Positions 16,786 through 24,938 of a DNA stretch of 39,009 bases are shown in pieces; positions within the stretch are counted from its first letter, which is position 1, and every line of letters starts with the position of its first letter. The notes beneath the pieces were generated by a model. That model did not search any database. It saw only the letters and a list, made by a program, of their open reading frames with translations, and was not told the DNA's origin. Source of the stretch: Lachnospiraceae bacterium UBA7060. GTDB taxonomy: Bacteria; Bacillota; Clostridia; Lachnospirales; Lachnospiraceae. The stretch spans positions 1 to 39,009 of the forward strand of contig DLAA01000087.1 in assembly GCA_002493835.1 (NCBI GenBank), given 5' to 3'. A program made the position numbers and the translations under genes.

Positions 16786-17820
16786 GTGAAAAAGATTTTA
16801 ATTACTTTATTGATGATATCTGTATTGGTTCTCAGTGTAATTCCAAAGGCAGGTGCGGTACAGGCAAAGGAAACTGGACTTTTATCCCGAGGCAGTATCA
16901 TTTGCCAACAGGATGATACGGAGGCGGCGTTGTACGCGGAAGATCTGATTTTTCTGAAGAATCAAATATCTTCCATTCCGGAGGATACTTTTGATCCTGC
17001 CCGTTATATGCACACACATCAATGGGAATATCGTGATATAAACGAGAAAACTCATACCAAGCACTGCAGTATATGCGGCACTATTTATGATCTCACAAGT
17101 ACCCACACTGTCAAGCAGGAAGAAAATTACCCTATTACCTATAAGGGAGGAACCTATTCCGGAAGACGCTGCAGATGTGTCTGTGGATACCAGTGGGTGC
17201 GGGAGGCGGCCCACGAACTGGTTTTTGAGAAGGTGGATGAAACAAACCATAGGATCCGGTGCGCATTAGAGGATACAGGCTTTTGCAGGGGATTTGAACC
17301 AATAGAGGAAGAGCACTACGCTTACTCATATATGCCCTGCCAGGATGGAATACATCATAAAAAGATATGTATTGACTGCGGTCAGATTTTGGGGGAGGAG
17401 GAATGCAGCTTCACTCAACAGCCAGCAGCTGGTGAGGAAGGTGATAGAGATCCAGCATTACTTTACTGTGTGTGCGGAAACGGACAGATGCCGATATCCG
17501 GGGAGGAGCAGCCAAAGGAAGAAAGCGAAGGCGAAACGGAAATGCCGGTGCAGCTGGATATAGAAAATATGGAAGACACAGAAGATACGGAAGATATAGA
17601 TGATGCGGAAAAAATAGAAGATGCGGAAGACATAAAAGATACAGAAGACATAAAAGATACGGAAGACATAAAAGATACAGAAGATACAACAGCTTCGGAC
17701 GACCAGCCGCAGACTGCGGAGAATCCGCCTGAACCTCTGGATGGTGCGGAAACAGCAGAGCAGAAAGAAAGCTTGAAGGAAACCGAGGACATCCAGGAAC
17801 CGGATGCTTTGGAAGAATAA
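16786..17820 (+). CDS. Secreted Cys-rich protein with acidic repeat tail; function unknown
   Basis: A 344-residue protein with a clear signal peptide (MKKILITLLMISVLVLSVIP, cleavage near 25-27). The middle has zinc-ribbon-like cysteine pairs: CSIC (94-97), CRCVC (129-133), CIDC (195-198) and CVC (228-230) with interspersed His, e.g. HTKHC. The C-terminal third is acidic and Pro-rich, with (K/T)DTEDI hexapeptides encoded by 18-bp repeats. The GTG start follows AAAGGGG. It lies 14 nt after the coiled-coil gene. The run AEDLIFLKNQI near residues 51-61 resembles SADFFTLADRL in the next gene. No anchor motif is seen at the C terminus. Not a recognised family. Confidence 0.75.
   Translation: MKKILITLLMISVLVLSVIPKAGAVQAKETGLLSRGSIICQQDDTEAALYAEDLIFLKNQISSIPEDTFDPARYMHTHQWEYRDINEKTHTKHCSICGTIYDLTSTHTVKQEENYPITYKGGTYSGRRCRCVCGYQWVREAAHELVFEKVDETNHRIRCALEDTGFCRGFEPIEEEHYAYSYMPCQDGIHHKKICIDCGQILGEEECSFTQQPAAGEEGDRDPALLYCVCGNGQMPISGEEQPKEESEGETEMPVQLDIENMEDTEDTEDIDDAEKIEDAEDIKDTEDIKDTEDIKDTEDTTASDDQPQTAENPPEPLDGAETAEQKESLKETEDIQEPDALEE
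17578..17692 (+). repeat. 18-bp coding repeats (acidic hexapeptides)
   Basis: Repeats built on GAAGA(C/T)ATAAAAGATAC(A/G) encode alternating DTEDIK units in the secreted protein. The cleanest three copies lie about 17628-17680, with diverged copies before them. Such repeats are prone to copy-number change. Confidence 0.75.
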
Positions 17821-17841
17821 GAATACAAGATGGAGGTAGAT

Positions 17842-18741
17842 ATGAAAAATAAAATAGTATCTGTAATAATCATATTAACGATGGCAATGAGTATCGGCAT
17901 GATCGCTATGGCGGCGGAAAATTCTACTGCTACAAGAAGCAGTCTGCACTCTAACGGCGTGATTCGTTATGATCAGGGAGAGGACAGCGTGGTGATTGAT
18001 TCGGCTGATTTTTTCACACTGGCTGACAGGCTCGATTTGTTCAAAGTGCGGGTAACAAAACAACTGGGGGTTATGCACACTTATTTGACAAAAACAGGGG
18101 GAGGTATCCCCCTGACCAGTGCAGAAGGTGTCTTTGCGGTTCATAACAAGCCAAGCGAAGGGGAGGAGGCAGATCCGCTCAATCTGGATTTTGCAGCTAT
18201 TTTAGAAGGCATTGCAGTCAGTCAGAGTATTCCCACAGACCTGGCATCCTATGGCATGCTTTCCTCCACAACGCTTTATAAAACTCCGGAGGGACGGCTT
18301 GTCACTTCCTTTTCAGAAGGTGCGGAGGCTATCAGTATTCAGGCTGCCACGGCGGATAATCTGTCTGCTGGTACCGCTGCCTGGGTCAACGGAAAACTTT
18401 TGCTGGGGACAGGGGGAGATACGGCCGATTTAGTTGAGGGATCAACGGAAACACCAGATGCCGGAGATGGGAAACAGATGGTGCAGCAGGAAATTGCTGC
18501 CGGCTACACGGCGGCCGAGAACATAGAGACAGCTGTCGCATATACCGCTAATATTGACAGCGGAGGTAACAATGCGGCGGCAGATCCGTCTTTGACGGTG
18601 GAGGGAGGAGGCACATATGGCAAGCTCCGCAGTTGGAACTATGGCAGAAACGGATTTAATGTCAAAATTGCGCTATACTACTTAAGGAATATACCGCAAG
18701 GTGCGGTGATCAAGGGAAGCAACGGCGTGCTGTTCTATTAG
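17842..18741 (+). CDS. Secreted protein of unknown function
   Basis: A 299-residue protein with an N-terminal signal peptide (hydrophobic to about 24, AMA-A cleavage). The mature part is acidic, Gly/Ala/Thr-rich and looks beta-structured: an initial VVIDSADFFTLADRL motif, a LSAGTAAWVNGKLLLGTGG stretch and a C-terminal YLRNIPQGAVIKGSNGVLFY. No cysteines, catalytic motif or sorting signal are visible. ATG 17842 follows GGAGG at 5 nt; ATG 17830 is an alternative. It is 21 nt after the Cys-rich gene and completes a three-gene cassette. Family not recognised. Confidence 0.75.
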   Translation: MKNKIVSVIIILTMAMSIGMIAMAAENSTATRSSLHSNGVIRYDQGEDSVVIDSADFFTLADRLDLFKVRVTKQLGVMHTYLTKTGGGIPLTSAEGVFAVHNKPSEGEEADPLNLDFAAILEGIAVSQSIPTDLASYGMLSSTTLYKTPEGRLVTSFSEGAEAISIQAATADNLSAGTAAWVNGKLLLGTGGDTADLVEGSTETPDAGDGKQMVQQEIAAGYTAAENIETAVAYTANIDSGGNNAAADPSLTVEGGGTYGKLRSWNYGRNGFNVKIALYYLRNIPQGAVIKGSNGVLFY

Positions 18742-18757
18742 AAAAAGTCCCCAGGAA

Positions 18758-18786
18758 TTGACAATCACGTGCCTTTACGATAGACT
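18758..18786 (+). promoter_or_regulatory. Promoter of metG
   Basis: TTGACA (18758-18763), 17-nt spacer, TAGACT (18781-18786). Expected start near 18793, giving a leader of about 125 nt before the metG ATG. Confidence 0.8.
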
Positions 18787-18793
18787 TTAATGG

Positions 18794-18891
18794 ATAGTAA
18801 ATGACATAATAAATTTTGCTTTCGGCTCTTGCCAAGCCATACAGGAAAGCTTTTGTAGGACAGAAAGCAAAATTTTCATGTCATTATCTAT
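18794..18891 (+). promoter_or_regulatory. Long structured leader upstream of metG
   Basis: A long-range hairpin: ATAG + AATGACAT + AATTTTGCTTTC on the left (18794-18823) pairs with GAAAGCAAAATT + ATGTCATT + CTAT on the right (18863-18891), broken only by small internal loops. The apical 40 nt can form a short GGCT/AGCC stem and an ACAGG/TTTTGT stem. The structure begins at about the predicted transcription start and ends about 20 nt before the ribosome site. There is no T-box bulge sequence, no SAM riboswitch core and no terminator T run, so the mechanism is unknown. Confidence 0.6.
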
Positions 18892-18918
18892 AAAGGGAAA
18901 CGGGAAAGGAAGCGTGAC

Positions 18919-20943
18919 ATGAATAAAGGAAAATATTATATTACGACAGCGATTGCATATACCTCCGGTACGCCGCATATTGGAAACAGCTATGAGATCG
19001 TGCTGGCGGACAGCATCGCTCGTTTTAAGAGAAAAGATGGGTATGACGTATATTTTCAAACGGGTACGGATGAACATGGCCAGAAGATTGAACTGAAAGC
19101 TCAGGAGACAGGCGTAACGCCAAAAGCCTATGTGGACAAGGTGGCAGGGGAGATCCAGCGTATCTGTGATTCCCTGAACACCTCCTATGATAAATTCATC
19201 CGCACTACAGATGAATTTCACGAGAGACAGGTTCAGAAAATATTTAAAAAGCTTTATGAGCAGGGGGATATTTATAAAGGAGCTTACGAGGGGCTTTATT
19301 GTACCCCCTGCGAGTCCTTCTGGACGGAGTCGCAGCTGGTGGATGGCAAGTGTCCTGACTGCGGCAGAGAGGTAAAACCTGCACAGGAGGAGGCGTATTT
19401 CTTTAAGATGAGTAAATACGCGGACAGGCTGATTGAGCATATCAATACACATCCGGAATTTATTCAGCCTGTATCCCGTAAAAATGAGATGATGAATAAT
19501 TTTCTCCTGCCAGGCCTGCAGGATCTGTGTGTATCTCGAACCTCCTTTACATGGGGTATTCCGGTGGATTTTGATGATAAGCACGTGATTTATGTATGGC
19601 TGGATGCGCTGACCAACTATATCACCGGAATCGGTTATGAGGCTGAGGGTGAAAGTGCTAAGCAGTATAAGGAGTTGTGGCCGGCAGATCTGCATCTGAT
19701 CGGAAAGGATATTATCCGTTTTCATACGATTTACTGGCCTATTTTCCTGATGGCACTGGGAGAACCCCTTCCGAAGCAGGTATTTGGCCATCCTTGGCTT
19801 TTGCAGGGAGATGGCAAGATGAGCAAGTCGAAGGGAAACGTGATCTACGCGGATGACTTGATAGCTTTTTTCGGTGTGGACGCGGTGCGCTATTTTGTTT
19901 TGCACGAGATGCCTTTCGAGAACGACGGTGTTATTACCTGGGAGCTTATGGTGGAGCGCATGAATTCCGACCTGGCAAATACGCTGGGAAATTTGGTGAA
20001 CCGTACCATTTCCATGAGCAACAAATACTTTGGGGGCAGAGTTGAGAACAAGAGAACGGGCATGGAGGATGTGGACGCCGATCTGTTCCGCGTTCTAACG
20101 GATACCTACAGCAGAGTGAGCAAAAAAATGGATGAGCTGCGAGTGGCGGATGCCATCACTGAAATATTTGTGCTGTTTAAGCGTTGCAATAAATATATAG
20201 ATGAGACTATGCCATGGGTTTTAGCAAAGGATGAGGCGAAAAAGGACAGGCTTGCCACGGTGCTTTATAATTTACTAAATGGCATTTTGGTGGGTGCATC
20301 TTTATTGGAGCCCTATATGCCTGACACGGCAAAGGCGATTGCGGAGCAGATAAAGACAGATCTTGTCGATTTTTCCGTATTGGAGGAATGTGCAAAAAAT
20401 CAGGATATAGAAAAAGCAGCGTCTCTGTACCCCGATGGCAATCAGGTGACGGAGAAGCCGGAGATCCTTTTTGCGAGACAGGATCTCTCTGAGGTGATGG
20501 AGAAGGTGGAGGCTATGACTGCTGAGAGAAAAGCAGACGCAGGCGTGACTGACGATGGGGACAAAAAGGGAAACGGGGCCGTCATGGAGGAAAAGGTTGT
20601 GGAGCTTGCACCTAAGGCGGAAATTACCTATGAAGATTTTGACAAATGTCAGTTTCAAGTGGGGCTGGTGCTTTCCTGTGAGGAAGTGCCTAAATCGAAA
20701 AAGTTATTGAAATTTCAGATTCAGATTGGAAATAATACAAGACAAATTCTTTCGGGGATTAAGCAGTATTATAAAGCGGAGGAGCTTGTCGGCAAACGGG
20801 TTATGGTACTGGTCAATTTAAAGCCTCGGGAAATTGCGGGAATGATGTCAGAAGGAATGATATTAAGCGCAGCGGATGAAGAGGGAAATCTTGCCGTCAT
20901 GACACCGGAGCGGTTTATGCCGGCAGGCGCGGAGATTTGCTAA
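18919..20943 (+). CDS. metG: Methionine-tRNA ligase (MetRS) with C-terminal tRNA-binding domain
   Basis: A 674-residue class I aminoacyl-tRNA synthetase. HIGH-type motif is PHIGNSYE near residue 18, KMSKS is at about 300, and the zinc knuckle is CTPC ... CPDC (about 131-152). The anticodon-binding helical domain follows, then an acidic linker and a C-terminal OB-fold (about 573-674, FQVGLVLSCEEVPKSKKLLK) that binds the tRNA elbow and dimerises. Length is normal for the family. It has its own promoter and structured leader. Confidence 0.96.
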   Translation: MNKGKYYITTAIAYTSGTPHIGNSYEIVLADSIARFKRKDGYDVYFQTGTDEHGQKIELKAQETGVTPKAYVDKVAGEIQRICDSLNTSYDKFIRTTDEFHERQVQKIFKKLYEQGDIYKGAYEGLYCTPCESFWTESQLVDGKCPDCGREVKPAQEEAYFFKMSKYADRLIEHINTHPEFIQPVSRKNEMMNNFLLPGLQDLCVSRTSFTWGIPVDFDDKHVIYVWLDALTNYITGIGYEAEGESAKQYKELWPADLHLIGKDIIRFHTIYWPIFLMALGEPLPKQVFGHPWLLQGDGKMSKSKGNVIYADDLIAFFGVDAVRYFVLHEMPFENDGVITWELMVERMNSDLANTLGNLVNRTISMSNKYFGGRVENKRTGMEDVDADLFRVLTDTYSRVSKKMDELRVADAITEIFVLFKRCNKYIDETMPWVLAKDEAKKDRLATVLYNLLNGILVGASLLEPYMPDTAKAIAEQIKTDLVDFSVLEECAKNQDIEKAASLYPDGNQVTEKPEILFARQDLSEVMEKVEAMTAERKADAGVTDDGDKKGNGAVMEEKVVELAPKAEITYEDFDKCQFQVGLVLSCEEVPKSKKLLKFQIQIGNNTRQILSGIKQYYKAEELVGKRVMVLVNLKPREIAGMMSEGMILSAADEEGNLAVMTPERFMPAGAEIC

Positions 20944-21006
20944 AGAAAAGGGCGATAATCCCACAGCACAAGGAAGGAACCGCACAGCTGCAGAATGAGG
21001 AAAGCG

Positions 21007-21945
21007 ATGATAGAAAAACAGGAATTTTATTTCGGATCGCGGGATGGCGAACACAGTCTCCATGCGGTTAAATGGAAACCGGAAACGGAAAGCCCCGTCT
21101 GCATTCTGCAGATTATACATGGTATGACAGAGTACATTGCGCGCTATGAAGATTTTGCACAGTTTATGGCAGGAAAAGGCATTCTTGTTGTGGGCGACGA
21201 TCATCTTGGACATGGGTTGTCCGTGAAGGAAGGGGAAATCCGTGGATATTTTTGTAAGGAAGATGCGGCTACAGTACTTGTGCGGGATGAACATCGGTTA
21301 AAAAAATTGATGCAGGAACAGTATCCCGGCATTCCCTATATTATTTTGGGGCACAGTATGGGTTCCTTTATTCTTCGCAATTATCTGATGCGCTATGGAA
21401 GCGGTATAGACGGGGCGATTATCATGGGCACCGGTATGCAGTCGAAGGGCACAGTGATTTTGGGCTGGGTACTGGCGACATTAATAAGTATTCTATTGGG
21501 GCCGAAGCATGTATGTACGAAATTAGACAAAATGCTCTTTGGTGCCTATAATAAAGGTCTCACGAAGAGTGATACAGATTCAGGACATTGGATCAGCGTC
21601 AATCCGGAAAATGTGAAAAGCTTTCAGCAAGATCCGCTTTGCAATTTTGTCTTTACTGCAAATGGCTTTCAGACTTTAATGAAATTGATCTGGAACCTTT
21701 ATGATACAGAACGATTGAAGCAGATGCCTCTTAAGCTTCCGATTCTTTTGGCTGCCGGCAGTGAAGATCCTGTGGGAGATTACGGAAAGGGTGTAGAAAA
21801 AGTACGCCGCTCTTTTGAGAAAATTGGTATGGAGCAGATACAGATGAAGCTTTATTCAGGAGACCGGCATGAGATATTAAATGAGGCTGACAGACAAGAT
21901 GTGTATGATGACATTTATCGATTTATCCTGCAGCGGGCTACTTGA
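21007..21945 (+). CDS. Alpha/beta hydrolase (monoacylglycerol lipase / lysophospholipase-like)
   Basis: About 312 residues of the serine aminopeptidase S33 / Hydrolase_4 type. The nucleophile elbow is GHSMGS (about 115-120), the acid is in AAGSEDPVGDYG and the His in GDRHEIL. An early HGMTEYIARYEDFA segment carries the oxyanion region typical of monoacylglycerol lipases and lysophospholipases. ATG 21007 has GAGGAAAG upstream; ATG 20995 is weaker. No signal peptide, so it is probably cytoplasmic. Lipid substrate is inferred from family. Confidence 0.82.
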   Translation: MIEKQEFYFGSRDGEHSLHAVKWKPETESPVCILQIIHGMTEYIARYEDFAQFMAGKGILVVGDDHLGHGLSVKEGEIRGYFCKEDAATVLVRDEHRLKKLMQEQYPGIPYIILGHSMGSFILRNYLMRYGSGIDGAIIMGTGMQSKGTVILGWVLATLISILLGPKHVCTKLDKMLFGAYNKGLTKSDTDSGHWISVNPENVKSFQQDPLCNFVFTANGFQTLMKLIWNLYDTERLKQMPLKLPILLAAGSEDPVGDYGKGVEKVRRSFEKIGMEQIQMKLYSGDRHEILNEADRQDVYDDIYRFILQRAT

Positions 21946-21993
21946 CCAAAAGATGGTATTTGGCTCTCATTGGAGGAAAGATTGAGGAGATCA

Positions 21994-22401
21994 ATGAAGA
22001 AATTTTTAATGTTATTATGTCTGGCTGCAATTCTGTGTATGGGGTATCTGGCGATCACATTGCCCCGCGGAGAAGGCATGCCTGCCATGGAGGATATAAA
22101 AGCTGAAACAGACAAAATTAGAAATCAAGTGAGTGATATGTATGAGGAATACAGCCTGACTGCGGCGGAGCATGTAGATGAGGCTCTGGGAGAACAAGCA
22201 GAACAGGCAGATAACAAGCTGGAAGTCGTGGTGGAGCAGGCCGACGAGGCCCTGGAGAATGTGGCAGAGCAGGCTGACGAAGCCATAGAGAATGCTGTTA
22301 ACAGCGCTGTGGAGGGTGCAAAACAAGGTTTTATACAGAGCCTAAAAGAAAGTGTCAGCAATTTTTTTGACAGTCTGTCTGTTCAGGATAATCAGGAATA
22401 A
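21994..22401 (+). CDS. Small exported/membrane-anchored protein with hendecad repeats
   Basis: About 135 residues: an N-terminal signal or anchor helix (KKFLMLLCLAAILCMGYLAI), then an acidic amphipathic region with an 11-residue period (EQADEALENVA, EQADEAIENAV) and a C-terminal GFIQSLKESVSNFF helix. The pattern resembles amphipathic helical proteins and is similar in style to the 15119 coiled coil, though not in sequence. ATG 21994 follows GAGGAGA. No known family. Confidence 0.65.
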   Translation: MKKFLMLLCLAAILCMGYLAITLPRGEGMPAMEDIKAETDKIRNQVSDMYEEYSLTAAEHVDEALGEQAEQADNKLEVVVEQADEALENVAEQADEAIENAVNSAVEGAKQGFIQSLKESVSNFFDSLSVQDNQE

Positions 22402-22414
22402 ATTTGTGTTGCAG

Positions 22415-22443
22415 CCGCCTGTGTCAGGAAACTGGCAGGGCGG
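22415..22443 (+). other. Hairpin after the small coiled-coil gene
   Basis: CCGCC pairs with GGCGG and an inner stem closes on a GAAA tetraloop. The following sequence is only weakly T-rich, so it is a possible weak terminator or stability element before ldhA. Confidence 0.45.
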
Positions 22444-22524
22444 TTGACGTTGTCTTTTGCATATAAAAAGTATTAAGGGAAAAAATATTTTACTACAGAA
22501 AGAATCTGTGAAGGAGGAAAGAAG

Positions 22525-23517
22525 ATGAAAATAGCATTTTTCAGTACAAAGCCTTACGATAAGATATGGTTTGAGCCGATGGGAAAGGAATACGGGTTTG
22601 AGATTCATTTTTATGAGGTACCTTTTCATGAGGAGACGGTTTCCCTTGCAAAGGGGTATGATGCGGTCTGCATTTTTGTCAATGATTATGTGAATGCCGC
22701 TATGATTGAACAGCTTTACGATATGCATGTGAAGGCGATTCTTCTTCGGAGCGCGGGTTTCAACCACGTGGATGTGAAAGCAGCAGAGGACAAAATTCAA
22801 GTACTGCGTGTGCCCAGTTATTCGCCTGAAGCAGTAGCTGAGTTTGCCATGGCAATGCTTCAGACCGTAAACCGCTATACCCACAAAGCATATAACCGGA
22901 CGCGGGAATTTAATATGAGTCTGCATGGACTTATGGGAGTCGATCTATTTCACAAAACTGCCGGCATTGTGGGTACAGGAAAGATTGGGCAGGCTATGAT
23001 CCGTATATGTAATGGCTACGGCATGGATGTTCTCGCCTATGATCCTTTCCCAAATAAGAATCTGGAAGTGGAATATGTTACTGTTTCAGAATTAATGTCG
23101 CGGTCGGATGTGATTTCTTTGCATTGTCCTTTAACCTCGGAGACAAGGCATTTGGTAAATGCACAGACGATTGAGAATATGAAGAAGGGCGTGTATCTGG
23201 TGAATACTTCACGTGGCGCACTCATTGATACGGATGCCTTGATTGATGGTCTTGTGGCCGGGAAATTCGGCGGTGTAGGATTGGATGTTTATGAGGAGGA
23301 AGAGGGGATTTTCTATGAGGATAAATCGAACGAGATTATGAGGGATGAGAATCTTGCCAGACTGATGACTTTCCCCAATGTATTGATTACTTCTCATATG
23401 GGATTCTTTACAAAAGAAGCGATGCAGGCCATTGCCAGGGTGACATTAGAGAATGCCTATGCACTGGAAAATGGCCTGCCGCTGGTCAATAAAGTGGGAA
23501 GCGAGGCGGCTAAATAG
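22525..23517 (+). CDS. ldhA: 2-hydroxyacid dehydrogenase, probably D-lactate dehydrogenase
   Basis: A 330-residue NAD-dependent enzyme converting pyruvate and D-lactate. Substrate loop RSAGFNHVD, Rossmann motif GTGKIGQAM, catalytic Arg in NTSRGALIDT, Glu in the DVYEEEEG stretch and His in TSHMGFFT are all present. The GIFYEDKSNEIMRDENLARL insert is typical of D-lactate dehydrogenases. AAGGAGG lies at good distance. Its stop overlaps the end of convergent manC by 8 nt, so there is no room for a separate terminator. D-lactate is the best guess; other 2-ketoacids are possible. Confidence 0.88.
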   Translation: MKIAFFSTKPYDKIWFEPMGKEYGFEIHFYEVPFHEETVSLAKGYDAVCIFVNDYVNAAMIEQLYDMHVKAILLRSAGFNHVDVKAAEDKIQVLRVPSYSPEAVAEFAMAMLQTVNRYTHKAYNRTREFNMSLHGLMGVDLFHKTAGIVGTGKIGQAMIRICNGYGMDVLAYDPFPNKNLEVEYVTVSELMSRSDVISLHCPLTSETRHLVNAQTIENMKKGVYLVNTSRGALIDTDALIDGLVAGKFGGVGLDVYEEEEGIFYEDKSNEIMRDENLARLMTFPNVLITSHMGFFTKEAMQAIARVTLENAYALENGLPLVNKVGSEAAK

Positions 23518-24829
23518 CCGGGGACTCCCATTTTTTCTTATCCCCCACACTGATTTCTGTTCCGATCTGCACCTCAATCACTTGCAGGGCAGTGTCGGCA
23601 ATGATGGTGTGGGGAACACCAGCTTTCATGGTAACTACATCCCCGGTGCGGACAGTGCGCTCCGCACCGTCAATGATAGTGCGCCCCTCTCCCTCAATTA
23701 CGGTCCAGATTTCATCTCGGCGCTCGTGGCTGTGATAGTTCATTCTGTGCCCTGCGTTCAGGGTAACCTTGATGGTCATGCTCCCTTCTTCGATATCGAT
23801 AACGCGGAAGCTTCCCCAGGATTTTTCCGCGAACATAATCTGCTGATCGATAGCATCTACAAAAGGTTTGATGTAGCTTGACTGCATCTTGTCTGAGACA
23901 AGAATACCTTCAGGGCTTGCAGAGACTACCACATCCTTTAGGCCCATGCACAGAACGGGAACATCCAGTTCATTTACCACATGCACGTTATCACAGGAAT
24001 CATTTAAGATCGCCTTGCCGATGCTCTCGCTTTCCATTGCTTCTGTCAGCGTATTCCAAGTACCCATATCCTTCCACATGCCGCCGAAGCGCATCACTTC
24101 AATGTATGATTCATGCTCTGCAACTGCATAGTCGAAACTGATTTTTTCGAGTGTATCATATTTATTATACAGATCTGTATAGTCATTGAAAGGAATCAAT
24201 TCATGGGCGCGCGAGAGCACATAGTCCAGACGGAAGGCGAATACGCCGCCATTCCAGAGCGCACCTTTTTGGATATAAGAGCCCGCAGTCTTTTCGTCCG
24301 GCTTTTCCTTATACATGGAAACCCGACTGATAGTCTCTTTATTCTCAGGAATAATATAGCCGTATTTAGCACTTGGATAGGTGGGCTCAATGCCCATGAG
24401 AACCAGATTGGCCTCACTCACTGCGGCTCGTTCGCCGAGATGTTTCAGCGCTTCGAAATAGTCTTGCTCTACATAAGGATCTACAGGGCAGACAACTACG
24501 GACTCCGACTTGGGAACCCCTTTCACATCATGCAGGTAAGCAGCTGCCAATGCAATTGCGGGGAAAGTGTCTCTCCGGCAGGGTTCTACGCTGATACCTA
24601 CATCCGGCCCAAGCTGGTTGTGGATTGCGGATACCTGGGATTTCGATGTAGCGATGGTGATGGAAGCCGATGTATCCACTGAGCGGATCTGTCGATAAAC
24701 CCGCTGCACCATAGATTCATAGCTGCCCGTGACGGTTTTGAATATTTTAATGAATTGTTTGGAGCGTGTGTCGTTGGAGAGAGGCCACAGACGTTTGCCT
24801 GAGCCGCCAGATAAAAGAACAATATTCAT
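23510..24829 (-). CDS. manC: Mannose-1-phosphate guanylyltransferase with C-terminal cupin
   Basis: A 439-residue enzyme making GDP-mannose from mannose-1-phosphate and GTP. Nucleotidyltransferase signature is LLSGGSGKRLWPLS with SKQF (residues 5-26), the Mg/sugar region includes VCPVDPYVE, and FAEKSWGSF leads to a cupin of the type II phosphomannose isomerase kind (HYHSHERRDEIWTVIEGEG). On the - strand GAGG lies 7 nt before ATG. It follows the DeoR gene on the same strand after 109 nt, and an extended -10 (TGG-TATACT; + strand AGTATA at 24897-24902) suggests its own promoter. Role: supply of GDP-mannose for surface glycans. Confidence 0.9.
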   Translation of the reverse strand: MNIVLLSGGSGKRLWPLSNDTRSKQFIKIFKTVTGSYESMVQRVYRQIRSVDTSASITIATSKSQVSAIHNQLGPDVGISVEPCRRDTFPAIALAAAYLHDVKGVPKSESVVVCPVDPYVEQDYFEALKHLGERAAVSEANLVLMGIEPTYPSAKYGYIIPENKETISRVSMYKEKPDEKTAGSYIQKGALWNGGVFAFRLDYVLSRAHELIPFNDYTDLYNKYDTLEKISFDYAVAEHESYIEVMRFGGMWKDMGTWNTLTEAMESESIGKAILNDSCDNVHVVNELDVPVLCMGLKDVVVSASPEGILVSDKMQSSYIKPFVDAIDQQIMFAEKSWGSFRVIDIEEGSMTIKVTLNAGHRMNYHSHERRDEIWTVIEGEGRTIIDGAERTVRTGDVVTMKAGVPHTIIADTALQVIEVQIGTEISVGDKKKWESPAI

Positions 24830-24938
24830 AGGTAACCTCGTTTCAATCGTTTTTGTTTTCTTACTAATAAATGAAATTTTTAATGTCGTTAACTATAGTA
24901 TACCACAGCATGCCCTCTATGGGTTACATTCTTTTAAA

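Noticed and set aside
17578..17692. Short regular repeats as a possible CRISPR array
   Set aside because: Units of 18 bp are contiguous, in frame and encode acidic hexapeptides; there are no spacers and no cas genes.
18794..18918. T-box or SAM riboswitch in the metG leader
   Set aside because: I looked for the T-box AGGGTGGNACCGCG sequence and the SAM-I core and found neither, and there is no terminator T run.
18787..19905. 372-residue - strand frame across the metG leader and 5' end
   Set aside because: Opposite an unambiguous MetRS; composition and lack of motifs indicate a shadow.
23453..23881. + strand frame opposite the manC 3' end
   Set aside because: Shadow of manC, whose cupin motifs are clear on the - strand.
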